From Pseudomonadota bacterium (GTDB lineage Bacteria; Pseudomonadota; Alphaproteobacteria; Rhizobiales; Rhizobiaceae), in NCBI GenBank assembly GCA_023451735.1, contig JAEXYH010000053.1:1-64000 (forward strand): a stretch of 64,000 bases of DNA, in the 5' to 3' direction. Of the stretch, positions 45,079 through 55,143 are shown in pieces (within the stretch, counting starts at the first letter, position 1; every line of letters begins with the position of its first letter). A program made the position numbers and the translations under genes. Below the pieces are notes generated by a model, which was not told the DNA's origin, searched no databases, and saw nothing but the letters and a program-made list of their open reading frames with translations.

Positions 45079-46806
45079 ATGACCACCCTGCTCGGGCCGA
45101 TCGGTTCAGCATTCAATAAACGCGGCCTGACGCTTGTCATGGCACTGGTGCTCGTTGCGCTGGTGGCGGCGCCGCTGGCCACCATTCTCATTCAGACCGT
45201 CTACCCGTCATCCGCCGCCTGGGCCGATGTGCTGGCGAGCCGCCTGTCCCAGAACCTGTTCTGGCGTCCGACGATCAACACCATGATCATCGGGCTCGGC
45301 GTCTCCGCCGGCTGCGTTCTGCTGGGTGGCTTCCTCGCCTGGCTGGTGGTGATGACCGACATTCCCGGCCGGCCGGCCATCGCCTTCATGGCGACGCTGC
45401 CCTTCATGATCCCGAGCTTTGCCACGGCGCTCGCCTGGGGCACCGTGTTCCGCAACGGCCGTGTCGGCGGTGGCGGCGGCTTGCTGGAAGGGCTTGGCTT
45501 TGCCGTGCCCGACTGGCTTTCATGGGGCATGACGCCGACCATCGTCGTGCTGATCGCCCACTATTATGCGCTCGCCTTCACCGTCATTGCCGCAGCGCTT
45601 GCCACGGTCAACGGCGATCTCGTCGAAGCCGCGCAGATGACCGGTGCCTCGCGCAAACGCATCTTGTTCGGCATCGTGCTGCCGGTCGTCACCCCCGCCA
45701 TCATCGCAGGCGGGTCGCTGGCCTTTGCCGGCGCCGTTTCCAACTTTGCAGCCCCCGCCCTGCTCGGCCTGCCGGTGCGCATGCAGACATTATCTACCCG
45801 CCTGTTCGGCATGATCGAGATCGGCCAGACGGAACGGGGTTACGTTCTCGCCATCCTGCTGATCGGTATCTCGGCAGTCTTCCTGGGGCTCGGCAACCGC
45901 ATGCTTTCCGGCCGCCGCAGCTTTGCGACGATCGGCGGCAAAGGCGCAAAACCGCGCCGGTTTGCGCTTGGCGGCGCCCGCATGCCGCTGACGGTCGTCG
46001 CCTGGATCGTCTGCATCTTCACAACCATCCTGCCGATCCTGCTACTCGTCGCAGCAAGTCTTGCCCCCTCTTCGCTCGCACTCTTCTCCGACTGGACGCT
46101 GCATTACTGGATCGGCGACGCCGACCCGGCCTTCGCCCGAGGTCAGCCCGGCATTTTTCATAACCCGCAGCTTATCTCTGCTCTGACGACAACGCTGATC
46201 TTGGGCGCATCCGTAGCACTTGCCGCCAATATCATCGGCATCCTGATCGCGGTCGCTCTGACCCGCCAGAAAGTGCCGGTGCTGAGCAATCTCGTTTCCC
46301 AACTCAGTTTTCTGCCGATGCTGCTGCCCGGCATCGCTTTTGCCGCCGCCTATATCGCGCTTTACGGCGCACCGATCGGCCCGCTGCCGGCTCTCTACGG
46401 CACCAAGCTGCTGCTGGCACTGGCGCTCACGGCCGCCATGCTGCCCTTTGCTGTGCAGACGGGGCGGGCAACGGTATCGCAGATTTCCGGCGACATCGAT
46501 GAGGCGGCGCGGATGACCGGCGCCGGTTTCTTTCGCAGGCTCGGCGCCATCACGCTGCCGCTTGCGGCGCGCGGGCTTGCAGCCGGTTTGCTGATCACCT
46601 TCGTCAATGTCATCGGCGATCTGGCGATCACCATTCTTCTCTACACACCCACCTCGCCGCTTCTGGCCGTCCTGTCCTATAGCTATGCGTCAGACGGGTT
46701 CCACCAGTTCGCCAACGCGGTGACGCTAGTCATTCTGATCATTTCCATGCTGGCCACCGGCGCCGCGACGCTTTTGCGCGGCCGCCGTCGCCAGTCCTTT
46801 ACCTGA
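45079..46806 (+). CDS. ABC transporter permease with two fused transmembrane domains, FbpB/ThiP-like
   Basis: 575 residues; about twelve membrane segments in two halves. Each half carries the EAA docking loop for the ATPase: EAAQMTGASRKRILFGIVLP near residue 185 and EAARMTGAGFFRRLGAITLP near residue 475. One polypeptide therefore replaces the usual permease dimer, as in ferric and thiamine importers. The ATG follows CCGGAG. Confidence 0.9.
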   Translation: MTTLLGPIGSAFNKRGLTLVMALVLVALVAAPLATILIQTVYPSSAAWADVLASRLSQNLFWRPTINTMIIGLGVSAGCVLLGGFLAWLVVMTDIPGRPAIAFMATLPFMIPSFATALAWGTVFRNGRVGGGGGLLEGLGFAVPDWLSWGMTPTIVVLIAHYYALAFTVIAAALATVNGDLVEAAQMTGASRKRILFGIVLPVVTPAIIAGGSLAFAGAVSNFAAPALLGLPVRMQTLSTRLFGMIEIGQTERGYVLAILLIGISAVFLGLGNRMLSGRRSFATIGGKGAKPRRFALGGARMPLTVVAWIVCIFTTILPILLLVAASLAPSSLALFSDWTLHYWIGDADPAFARGQPGIFHNPQLISALTTTLILGASVALAANIIGILIAVALTRQKVPVLSNLVSQLSFLPMLLPGIAFAAAYIALYGAPIGPLPALYGTKLLLALALTAAMLPFAVQTGRATVSQISGDIDEAARMTGAGFFRRLGAITLPLAARGLAAGLLITFVNVIGDLAITILLYTPTSPLLAVLSYSYASDGFHQFANAVTLVILIISMLATGAATLLRGRRRQSFT

Positions 46807-46815
46807 GGTTATCCC

Positions 46816-47856
46816 GTGATTTCCCTCGACAAGATCACAAAATCCTTCGGCACATCCAATGCCGTTTCCGATGTCAGCTTTTCCGTGCCGGAAGGATCGT
46901 TTCTCGTGCTGCTCGGGCCCTCCGGCTGCGGCAAAAGCACGATGCTGCGCATGCTGGCCGGGCTGGACCAGCCGACATCGGGAAAAATGCAATTCGGCGA
47001 TACGCTGGTCGCCGATGGCGGCTCGGGACTTTCATTGCCGCCGGCAGATCGCAATGCCGGTCTCGTCTTCCAGTCCTACGCGCTATGGCCGCACATGACG
47101 GTTGCAGGCAACATAGAATGGCCGCTGAAGGTCGCCAGACTGGCGACCGAAGAGCGCCGGGCTCGCGTGCTGGAAGCCATGAAAATGCTCGGCATCGAAA
47201 AGTTCGCCAACCGTTATCCCGGCGAAATTTCCGGCGGCCAGCAACAGCGCGTGGCACTGGCACGCATGATCGCGCCGCGGCCGAAGGTGATGCTGTTCGA
47301 CGAGCCGTTGTCCAACCTCGACGCGACATTGCGCGTCGAGATGCGTTTCGAATTGATGAGGCTGCATGCGGAAACCGGCGCCACCGCCGTCTATGTCACG
47401 CACGACCAGGTCGAGGCCATGACCATGGCGACCCATGTGGCGGTCATGAACAACGGCCGCATCGAACAGTTCGACGCACCACAGACGCTGTTATCACAGC
47501 CGGCATCGGCCTTCGTCGCCGGGTTCGTCGGCACCCCGGCCGCCAATCTCATCCCGATCGCCGATGGCAGCTGGTTCGGCACGATGCCGGACGCAGGTCT
47601 GCGCGATTTTACGGGCCATGCCATGGTGCGCGCAGAACAGATCGCATTGGCCGATGAAGCGGGAGCCCGCACATTTGATGCCGTTCTGGCGGAAGTCGTG
47701 CCCATGGCAGGTCGGTTCCTGATCACCGGCATCGTCAACGGCATCCGCATCACCGCTATTTCCGACACTGTCAGCCGGCCTTCGGGACAGCTGCGCTTCC
47801 GACTGCCCGCCAGCCCGGCTGCCATTTTCGACATGCAAGGAACAAGAATTTCATGA
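46816..47856 (+). CDS. ABC transporter ATPase, FbpC/PotA-like
   Basis: 346 residues: Walker A GPSGCGKST (residues about 34-42), Q loop FQSYALWPHM, signature ISGGQQQRVALAR, Walker B VMLFDEPLSNLDATLR and switch H in VYVTHDQVEAM. A C-terminal TOBE-like region (about 245-346) suggests substrate or small-molecule control. Follows the permease by 9 bp. The initiation codon is GTG, preceded by GAGGTTATCCC. Confidence 0.92.
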   Translation: MISLDKITKSFGTSNAVSDVSFSVPEGSFLVLLGPSGCGKSTMLRMLAGLDQPTSGKMQFGDTLVADGGSGLSLPPADRNAGLVFQSYALWPHMTVAGNIEWPLKVARLATEERRARVLEAMKMLGIEKFANRYPGEISGGQQQRVALARMIAPRPKVMLFDEPLSNLDATLRVEMRFELMRLHAETGATAVYVTHDQVEAMTMATHVAVMNNGRIEQFDAPQTLLSQPASAFVAGFVGTPAANLIPIADGSWFGTMPDAGLRDFTGHAMVRAEQIALADEAGARTFDAVLAEVVPMAGRFLITGIVNGIRITAISDTVSRPSGQLRFRLPASPAAIFDMQGTRIS

Positions 47857-48452
47857 AACGCATACTTCTGGTGCGCCACGGAGAAAGTGAATGGAACGCG
47901 ATCCGTCGCCTGCAGGGGCAGGCCGATATCGGGTTGTCACAACGCGGCGCAGAACAGGCGCGCACTCTGGCCCCGATGGTCGCGAGTTTCAAACCCGGTC
48001 TCGTGATGACATCGGACCTGAAACGTGCGGCCCAGACTGCAGCCCTGCTCGGTTATCCGGAAGCTGCCCACGAACCGCTGCTGCGCGAACAGAATGTCGG
48101 AGCATGGACAGGCGCCGAGATTGCCCAATTGATGGCCGACGCGCCGGGCGCCTATGCCGGTTGGCGGGCAGGCACCTTCGCCCCCGAAAACGGCGAGATC
48201 TGGAGCGATTTCCGCAGCCGGATCGCCCGCGCACTCGAAAAGGCGATTGAAGCAGAGGCCGAAACGGTGCTGGCGGTCTGCCATGGCGGGGTCATCCGCG
48301 CAGCTCTCGATGGCGCGCTTGGACTGGCACCCGCCCGCATCATCCCCGTCGGCCCGGCGAGCCTGACCATCCTTGCATTTCCAAAAGGCGAAGCACGACT
48401 GGAAGTGTTCAATGCGACGACCTTTGCACCGATCATCGACGCGCCGGATTAG
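47853..48452 (+). CDS. Histidine phosphatase family protein
   Basis: 199 residues of the phosphoglycerate-mutase-like superfamily. The catalytic RHGESEWNAIRRLQGQADIGLSQRGAEQA is at residues 8 onward, and the second histidine is in AVCHGGVIRAAL. It hydrolyses a phosphate ester; the substrate is unknown. It overlaps the ATPase gene by 4 bp, which ties it to the importer, and its end overlaps the convergent histidine kinase gene by 20 bp. Cobalamin-type (CobC) function is less likely from context. Confidence 0.85.
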   Translation: MKRILLVRHGESEWNAIRRLQGQADIGLSQRGAEQARTLAPMVASFKPGLVMTSDLKRAAQTAALLGYPEAAHEPLLREQNVGAWTGAEIAQLMADAPGAYAGWRAGTFAPENGEIWSDFRSRIARALEKAIEAEAETVLAVCHGGVIRAALDGALGLAPARIIPVGPASLTILAFPKGEARLEVFNATTFAPIIDAPD

Positions 48453-49827
48453 TCACGTGTTGGCCCCGTTCTGGTAAGGGCAGCATGGACTTTGTGTTGA
48501 ACGTCAGACGGAAACGCGTGCCCCATCCCTGAGGGATGATGGCGACATGTCCATGATGCGTCTGGGCGATCTGCCAGACGATGCTGAGGCCGAGGCCCGC
48601 CCCTGTGGACTTCGGCTTCGATCTGTAAAATGGCTCAAAGACCTTTTCTCGCTCTTCCTGAAGAATTCCTGGTCCGTCATCTGCGACATCGATCGATCCG
48701 TCGCGCGTGACTTCGACCCGGATATTTCCAGACCCGCCACCATGCTCTATGGCATTGCGGATCAGATTGCTGACGGCTCGCTCAAGGGAGTCCCTGTCGC
48801 CTTTGATGATGAGCGAAGGAGTTTCCGCTTCGAATCCAAGCTCGTATCCGGCCGAAATCGCCATCGGAGCGCTTTCGGCAACGACCTTACGGCAAAGATC
48901 AACGAGATCGATATTTTCCCAGGACTGGATGGCGCCGAAACGCTGCATGTCGAGAAGCTGTTCCGCCGTTTGCGCCAAGCGCGCAACATCCATCAGAAGC
49001 CTCTCCTTTTCCGGACCGGGCGCAGAGGCTTCAAGCCTCGTTTGCAGGATCGCGATAGGGGTCCTCAGTTCATGGGCGGCATTGGCAAGAAACCGGCGTC
49101 GCTGAGAGACATCTTCGTCGATACGGCCAAGAGCGGAGTTGAATGCATCCACCAGAGGCTGCAACTCCAGAACCACGTCTTCCCTGGGCAAGCGGATGCC
49201 AAGGCTGTTCGCATCGATAGAGGCCGCGCGATTGATGGTCAGCCTGATGCCGGAAAGTGCACGGCCAACGAGGATAGGCAGTGCAAGGAAAACAAGCGCG
49301 ATCGGGATCAAGGTGAAGGGAATGTAGAACACGCTCATGCCCAGCATGACCTTGGTCAGGTATGAGCGCGTCGCAACCGTACCGCCATACATCACCTTGA
49401 TCCTGCCCGCAGGCGTTTCAAGTTCGGCAAAATTCGCTGTGAGCGGTGAGTTGTCGTCTCCTCGCATGTCGAGGAAATGGATATCGCCCATAATCGGCAA
49501 AAGCGCCTGATACTGGGGTGGCACTATCCCGAAGCTCGCCTGACGACCATCGGATGCTCTTGCCAAAAACCAGAATGCAGGCGCGTTCTCCGACAGCCGT
49601 TTGAGGTCCTCGGTGGGCGAAACGACAAGCTCGCCGTTCATAGATTCGATTGCTGCCGCGACCGAGGGCTTCACGGCATCATCCGCATCGTTCTTCGTCG
49701 GAAGCAGATACCCTAGGAGCACCAGGAAGCCGACATTCATGACGATCATCAGCACGCCGAGGACGATTGCAAATCGCAATACCAGCCTGCCCTTCAGAGA
49801 ACGTCGACTGAACATCCCGATCATCAT
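48433..49827 (-). CDS. Two-component sensor histidine kinase
   Basis: 464 residues. Two membrane segments (about 18-42 and 163-187) flank a periplasmic sensor of about 120 residues, followed by a HAMP region and the kinase. The phosphorylated His252 is in the H-box ANAAHELRTP; the N box is NLIRNAIEHGG and the G boxes are VADDGPGI and GAGLGLS. It overlaps the response regulator gene (ATGATGA), so translation is coupled. Likely controls the efflux genes transcribed just upstream. The ligand is unknown. Confidence 0.93.
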   Translation of the reverse strand: MMIGMFSRRSLKGRLVLRFAIVLGVLMIVMNVGFLVLLGYLLPTKNDADDAVKPSVAAAIESMNGELVVSPTEDLKRLSENAPAFWFLARASDGRQASFGIVPPQYQALLPIMGDIHFLDMRGDDNSPLTANFAELETPAGRIKVMYGGTVATRSYLTKVMLGMSVFYIPFTLIPIALVFLALPILVGRALSGIRLTINRAASIDANSLGIRLPREDVVLELQPLVDAFNSALGRIDEDVSQRRRFLANAAHELRTPIAILQTRLEASAPGPEKERLLMDVARLAQTAEQLLDMQRFGAIQSWENIDLVDLCRKVVAESAPMAISAGYELGFEAETPSLIIKGDRDSLERAVSNLIRNAIEHGGGSGNIRVEVTRDGSIDVADDGPGILQEEREKVFEPFYRSKPKSTGAGLGLSIVWQIAQTHHGHVAIIPQGWGTRFRLTFNTKSMLPLPERGQHVTNPARR

Positions 49828-50495
49828 TCGCCCTTCAAGAGATAGCCGATGCCCCGTATCGTATGGATCGTCACGCTGGCGCCCGCATCCGCAAGCTTTC
49901 TGCGAAGACGGGACACGTGACTGTCGAGAGCATTGGATTGTATTTCGTCGTCATAGCCATAAACGGCTTCTTCAAGGGTTGCGCGCAACACCGTTTTTCC
50001 GACCCGTCGAACGAGGATCTGGAGAACCGCCATCTCGCGCCGCGTCAGCGTAATGGTTTCTCCACCAACCCGCAGTTCCTGATGGTCGAGATCGATCTCC
50101 ACATTTCCCTCTGTGAAAACCTGGCTGATGTAGCTTTCCGACCGACGCACCACAGCGCGCAACCGCGCCATCAGTTCAGCGGCCAGAAACGGTTTTCCGA
50201 GGTAGTCGTCGGCCCCGTCGTCAAGGCCATCAACCCGATCAACAGGTCCGTTATGCGCCGTCAGGATGATGACCGGGGTCTTGTCTCCTGCAACTCGCAT
50301 CTCGCGAAGAAGAAGGAGACCGTCACCATCCGGAAGCTGACGGTCGAGAATGACGGCATCATGGACTTTCGAGCGCAAGGCCTCGCGGGCATGCTCGATC
50401 ATCGTCAAATGATCGACGACATGACTATGCTGCACCAGAACCGAGGTAAGTGCCCTCGCCATTTCCACTTCGTCTTCAACCAGCAAAAGTCTCAT
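49824..50495 (-). CDS. OmpR family response regulator
   Basis: 223 residues: receiver domain (1-115) with acidic pair near 8-9, phospho-acceptor Asp51 (AVILDRQLPDGDG) and the conserved Lys in YLGKPF. A winged-helix OmpR domain follows (about 125-220, VLRATLEEAVYGYDDEIQSNALDSHVSRLRRKL). Lies 40 bp after the RND gene on the same strand, so the pump and its regulator are probably one operon. Confidence 0.95.
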   Translation of the reverse strand: MRLLLVEDEVEMARALTSVLVQHSHVVDHLTMIEHAREALRSKVHDAVILDRQLPDGDGLLLLREMRVAGDKTPVIILTAHNGPVDRVDGLDDGADDYLGKPFLAAELMARLRAVVRRSESYISQVFTEGNVEIDLDHQELRVGGETITLTRREMAVLQILVRRVGKTVLRATLEEAVYGYDDEIQSNALDSHVSRLRRKLADAGASVTIHTIRGIGYLLKGE

Positions 50496-50535
50496 AAGCC
50501 TCGCCGTCCAAAGGGTTTCGTCGATCGCAGAATTT

Positions 50536-53500
50536 TCAGCCCGAAAGCGTCGCTTTGACCTCGCCGTCCTGCGTTCTCCTTGTTGCCGGCGAGAACCACC
50601 TTTTGACGCGCCTCGCCATTCCGTCGAGATAGGTGAGGACGACCGGAACGAAGACGAGCGTCAACAGTGTCGAGGAGATCAGTCCGCCAATTACTGCATG
50701 CGCCATGGGCGCGCGCTGTTCGCCGCCCTCCCCCATTCCCAGTGCCATGGGCAACATGCCGAAAATCATCGCAAGCGTCGTCATGACGATCGGCCGTAAC
50801 CGGACCGCTCCGGCATCGGCAAGACTCTGCCGCAATGTCTTGCCTTCACGCACGCCGAGATTGGAGTAATCGACCAGCAGGATGGCGTTCTTCGTGACGA
50901 GGCCCATCAGCATGATGAAGCCGATCATCGAGAACATGTTGAGCGTCGAACCGGTGAACAGCAGCCCGAGCAGCACGCCGATCAACGACAGCGGCAAAGT
51001 CATCATGATCGCGATCGGCTGGATGAAGGAGCCGAATTGCGAGGCGAGAATGATGTAGATAAAGATTACCGCAAGCACGAGCGATTGCAGCGCATAACCG
51101 GTGCTTTCCGCCAAATTCTCGGCATCGCCGCCGAAGGAGATGCGATAACCGACCGGAATGTCCATCTTGGCGATCGCCGCATTTAGATCGTTGGTGACGT
51201 CACCCAGCGCCCTGCCCTCGATATTGCTCGAAATGCGCACTTCACGCGACAGATCCTTGCGGGTGATCGCATCGGGTGCCGTGCTTTCCACCACGTCGGC
51301 GACCTGATCAAGCAGAACGGTGATCGGCTTGCCATCATCATCGGTGCGATTGGTCGAAATCGTGAGGTTTCGAAGCTGCGCAGCATCCTTTCGGCCGGTC
51401 GCCGGCAGGCGCACCATAACGTCGTAGGATTCGCCGTCCGGCGCATTCCATACCGATATCGCATCACCCGCCACCAACGGCCGCAGCGTATCACCGATCA
51501 TCGCGATGGAGACGCCCAGATCGCTTGCCGCCTCGCGCCGGACGCGCACAGCAAGCGTCGGCCGAACGTTCTCGATCGACGATTCCACTTCGGTTGCGCC
51601 GGGAATGGCAGAAAGCGCACTGGTGATCTGGTCCGAAATTTGCAGCAACCCTTCGTCTCCATCACCGAGGATCGATAGCTGCAGCGGCTTCTGGGATCCG
51701 CCGACACCGTCGGACTGTCCGACCGAGATTTCCAGGCCGGCAATCCTTGCCAGCCTCTGCCGGATCGGTTCGATGCTCTGCGCCGTGGTCAAATTCCTCT
51801 CCGCGCTCGGTATGAGCTGCACCGCGACTACAGCCTCGTTAAAGCCGCGCGCTCCGCCGGAATTGACGGTCGAATAGATGGTGGCGACGTAGGGAAATTC
51901 GCGCAGCGCCCGTTCGACCTGACCGACCTTCGCCGCCATATAATCCAGCGACGCGCCTTCGTTGGCTTCCAGCGAGACGCTCACCTCGCCCTGATCGGCA
52001 GGCGGCAGGAACTCCGCACCGATGCGCGGCACAAGAAGCAGGCTGCCGACGAACATAGTCACGACTATGGCGATCGTCGTCTTGCGATGATCGAAGGTCC
52101 AGTGGATCAGAGAACGATAGCGACCCGCCAGCCTTTCGAACCAGTGATCGAAGCGCTCGACAAGGCGGCCGATGAAGCCACGCTTGGCGCCCTTTTGCGA
52201 TTGAGGGTCGTACCAGACGCTGGACAACATCGGATCGAGCGTGAAGGACACGAACAGCGAGATCATCACGGCGGCGGCCACCGTCACCCCGAACTGCAGG
52301 AAGAACCGGCCGATCAGTCCACCCATAAAAGCAACGGGCAGGAAGACGGCGACGATGCAGAGCGTGGTCGCGAGAACTGCCAACCCGATTTCATTAGTGC
52401 CGTCGAGCGCAGCCCTTACATGGTCCTTGCCCATCTGCAGGTGACGCGTAATGTTCTCGCGCACGACGATCGCATCGTCGATCAGGATACCGATCGACAG
52501 CGACAGTGCCATCAGCGTCATCGTATTGAGCGTGAAGCCCAGAGCGTAAATTACCGCGAATGTGCCGATGACCGAGATCGGAAGGGTGAGGCCGGTAATG
52601 ACGGTCGACCGCCAGGAATTCAGGAAGATAAAGACGATCAGTACCGTCAGCACGCCGCCCTCGATCAGCGTGCGTTGGACTTCGGAAACCTGGGATGCGA
52701 TCGCACGGGAATTGTCGCGCGTGATGGTGAGTTCGATATTCTCCTTGGCCAGTTCGGTATTCAAAGTAGCGATTTCGTCGCGCAGTGCACGCGCCACTTC
52801 CACCGTGTTGGCGCCCTGGACCTTGACGATATCGAGCCCGAGAGACGGTGCGCCCTGATAGGTGGCGCGGCTTGTCACTTCAGCGCCCGTATCGAGAATG
52901 CTCGCAACATCGGAAAGATAAACCGGATAACCGCCGCTCTGCGCCACGATGATGCTGTTGAAGCCGGCCGCATCGGCAATACGGCCCTCCACCGTCACGA
53001 TGCGCTGATTGATGCCGGAAATCAGCGTGCCGGCGGCGCGATCCTGGTTCTCGCGACGGATCGCATCCATGACGGTCGACACGCCCACGCCATAGGCTTC
53101 CAGCCGGTCCGGGTCGACGACAACCAGCACCTGTCGCTCGCTATCGCCGACAAGCGAGATCTGACCGACACCGGCGATCACATTCAGCCGGTTGGTGATG
53201 ATCCGATTGGCGAGCGTGGTGATTTCCGAGAGCGTCCTGGTCGGTGACGACGCGGCTACCGAAAGGATCGGCTGGTCGTCAGGGTTGAAACGGGTCACCT
53301 GGGGCGTATCGACCTCGTCAGGGAAAGCCGCCTCCAGTCGCGCCACCCGGTCGCGCACTTCCTGCGCAGCAACCTGGCTATCCGTATCGAGATCGAACTG
53401 GACGACGACGATGGAACGCCCTTCGTAGGATTCCGATGTGATCGTGTCGATGCCGCCGATCGTGTTGAGCGAGGATTCGATCGGGCGCGACACCTCGCTT

Positions 53501-53679
53501 TCGACGGAGGCGGGTGACGCTCCGGTATAGGTGGTCGCGACGACGACGATCGGCAGGTCGGTTTCGGGAAACTGATCGACCCCGAGGCGGCTGTAGGAAA
53601 ACAAGCCGACGACCAGGATCGTCACCATCATCATCGTGGCGAAAACGGGATGGGCTACACTGACGCGGGTGAGGAACAT
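50536..53679 (-). CDS. RND family efflux transporter, HAE-1 type permease
   Basis: 1047 residues with the RND plan: twelve membrane segments and two large periplasmic loops. The proton-relay Asp pair of TM4 is present in LSIGILIDDAIVVREN. It pumps hydrophobic or amphiphilic compounds out with the adaptor encoded upstream (3-bp gap) and an outer-membrane channel not encoded here. Sequence is closer to the multidrug HAE-1 group than to heavy-metal CusA pumps, which have a different TM4 motif. Confidence 0.93.
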   Translation of the reverse strand: MFLTRVSVAHPVFATMMMVTILVVGLFSYSRLGVDQFPETDLPIVVVATTYTGASPASVESEVSRPIESSLNTIGGIDTITSESYEGRSIVVVQFDLDTDSQVAAQEVRDRVARLEAAFPDEVDTPQVTRFNPDDQPILSVAASSPTRTLSEITTLANRIITNRLNVIAGVGQISLVGDSERQVLVVVDPDRLEAYGVGVSTVMDAIRRENQDRAAGTLISGINQRIVTVEGRIADAAGFNSIIVAQSGGYPVYLSDVASILDTGAEVTSRATYQGAPSLGLDIVKVQGANTVEVARALRDEIATLNTELAKENIELTITRDNSRAIASQVSEVQRTLIEGGVLTVLIVFIFLNSWRSTVITGLTLPISVIGTFAVIYALGFTLNTMTLMALSLSIGILIDDAIVVRENITRHLQMGKDHVRAALDGTNEIGLAVLATTLCIVAVFLPVAFMGGLIGRFFLQFGVTVAAAVMISLFVSFTLDPMLSSVWYDPQSQKGAKRGFIGRLVERFDHWFERLAGRYRSLIHWTFDHRKTTIAIVVTMFVGSLLLVPRIGAEFLPPADQGEVSVSLEANEGASLDYMAAKVGQVERALREFPYVATIYSTVNSGGARGFNEAVVAVQLIPSAERNLTTAQSIEPIRQRLARIAGLEISVGQSDGVGGSQKPLQLSILGDGDEGLLQISDQITSALSAIPGATEVESSIENVRPTLAVRVRREAASDLGVSIAMIGDTLRPLVAGDAISVWNAPDGESYDVMVRLPATGRKDAAQLRNLTISTNRTDDDGKPITVLLDQVADVVESTAPDAITRKDLSREVRISSNIEGRALGDVTNDLNAAIAKMDIPVGYRISFGGDAENLAESTGYALQSLVLAVIFIYIILASQFGSFIQPIAIMMTLPLSLIGVLLGLLFTGSTLNMFSMIGFIMLMGLVTKNAILLVDYSNLGVREGKTLRQSLADAGAVRLRPIVMTTLAMIFGMLPMALGMGEGGEQRAPMAHAVIGGLISSTLLTLVFVPVVLTYLDGMARRVKRWFSPATRRTQDGEVKATLSG

Positions 53680-53682
53680 GGG

Positions 53683-54789
53683 TCAGATATCCTCGATGCG
53701 CACGGATGTACCGGCGACGAGATCCGGCAGCGGAGCTGTGACGATGACGTCTCCCTCTTCCACGCCCGAAACCTGGACGAGATTGCGGTCGGTCCAGCTC
53801 GTTCCGAGATCGACAGGCTGCCGTCGCAGCATGTCGTCATCCACCTTGAGTACAAATGAGCCTTCTGCATCATGCCGGATCGCAGCCGACGGCAGGGCAA
53901 TGATACCCTTCTGGTCGTCCACTTTCAGGATACCTGTCGTGAACATGCCGCCGCGCAGAAGCCCCTCGTCATTGTTGATTGCGACGAAGACGCGTACGGC
54001 CCTCGAACCTGCGACAGCGGTCGGCGAAATGCGCATCACTTCGCCTGCAAAGGTGCGACCCGGGAACCCTTCGACATTAAGCTCTACGGGCTGTTTCAGC
54101 TGCACTAGCGGGATACGGCTCGTCGGGACGCCGGCATCCACCTCCATCCGGCTGAGGTCGACAAGGCTCATCAGTTCCGTATTGAGCGGCACTGTCTGTC
54201 CCTGATCCACCGCGCGCGAGGCGACGACACCGTCGAATTCCGCCCTCAGTTCCGCATAGGCAAGCGAGCGTTCCGCATCCGCGACTTCCGCCTGCTTTGA
54301 TCTGAGCTGTGCCCGCAGATTCAATAGATTGGCCTGCGCCTCAAGCCGCGTCGCTTCGGATGCAGCGCCGCGCTCGCCGAGTGAAGTGTTCCGTTCCAGC
54401 ACCACTTCGGCCAGTTCGATCTGGGCGCCGAGTGCATCGATCTCCGCTTTGCGCGCCGTCACCGCCGAGGCGAGCGCCTCGGTATCGAAGCGAACGAGCA
54501 GGTCGCCCTTTTTGACCACATCGCCGATCTGCACCGGCAATTCGAGGATTGTAGAGGAGACGCGTGAGGTCAGGGTAGAGCGCCGAATGGGTGTCAGCGA
54601 GCCGGCAATCCGCACTTCGGTCGCCATATCCTGGCGCGTCGCGGTGCTGACATCGACCTTGGACAATTCGATCGGAGCGCTTTGCGGCTGCTGTGCGGCG
54701 GCATTGGACAACGCACCAGTCACACTGATCGCAACGATGAAGGAATATACGCAAAAAGCGCGGCCTAGGCGGCATGTAGCCGTCGTCAT
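53683..54789 (-). CDS. RND efflux periplasmic adaptor (membrane fusion protein)
   Basis: 368 residues from the ATG at 54789, which has GAGGT upstream; an ATG at 54807 adds 6 residues but has a weaker site. A signal/anchor segment (about 12-33) precedes the lipoyl half-motifs (VSSTILELPVQIGDVVKKGDLLVRFD and AELRAEFDGVVASRAVDQGQTV). These flank a coiled-coil hairpin (about 95-165), then beta-barrel and C-terminal domains. It links the RND pump to an outer-membrane channel. First gene of MFP-RND-regulator-kinase. Confidence 0.92.
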   Translation of the reverse strand: MTTATCRLGRAFCVYSFIVAISVTGALSNAAAQQPQSAPIELSKVDVSTATRQDMATEVRIAGSLTPIRRSTLTSRVSSTILELPVQIGDVVKKGDLLVRFDTEALASAVTARKAEIDALGAQIELAEVVLERNTSLGERGAASEATRLEAQANLLNLRAQLRSKQAEVADAERSLAYAELRAEFDGVVASRAVDQGQTVPLNTELMSLVDLSRMEVDAGVPTSRIPLVQLKQPVELNVEGFPGRTFAGEVMRISPTAVAGSRAVRVFVAINNDEGLLRGGMFTTGILKVDDQKGIIALPSAAIRHDAEGSFVLKVDDDMLRRQPVDLGTSWTDRNLVQVSGVEEGDVIVTAPLPDLVAGTSVRIEDI

Positions 54790-55143
54790 GGATGACCTCG
54801 ATTTCATTTTCTGCAGGTGTCTAAAGCTGGTCTACACTCGACGGATTACAAGGGGTTACCGATGGATGTTCTCAAACAACGCCTCCCGCGTGGCTGTGGT
54901 CGAAGCCACGACAGGATTTGCCGTAAATGCCTGATGGAGGTTGCGGGAACATTACGCATCCCCGGCGGCAACGCGGTAAAATCCAGTTCTGCCGGGGTAA
55001 TATTGCTTCAATGTGGCGAGCGCGACCTTTCCTCGCTCGCATCGGCCTGGCACGGAGTTCTGCGCCAAGGTCGGGCGGAAGCGCAGGAACAATTGTCTCC
55101 GTTTGTTCGTTGCGCCACCATCCTTCCCAACGAAAGATGGAAT
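54790..55143. other. Intergenic region between the efflux operon and mscL
   Basis: 354 bp of divergent spacer. An open frame extends mscL upstream across it, but its translation is unlike any MscL N-terminus and has irregular composition, so I treat it as non-coding. It must hold the promoters of both flanking transcripts. I see no convincing operator or RNA. Confidence 0.5.

Noticed and set aside
54817..55143. 109-residue extension of MscL
   Set aside because: The extra sequence resembles no MscL N-terminus; the ATG at 55144 begins at the conserved start.
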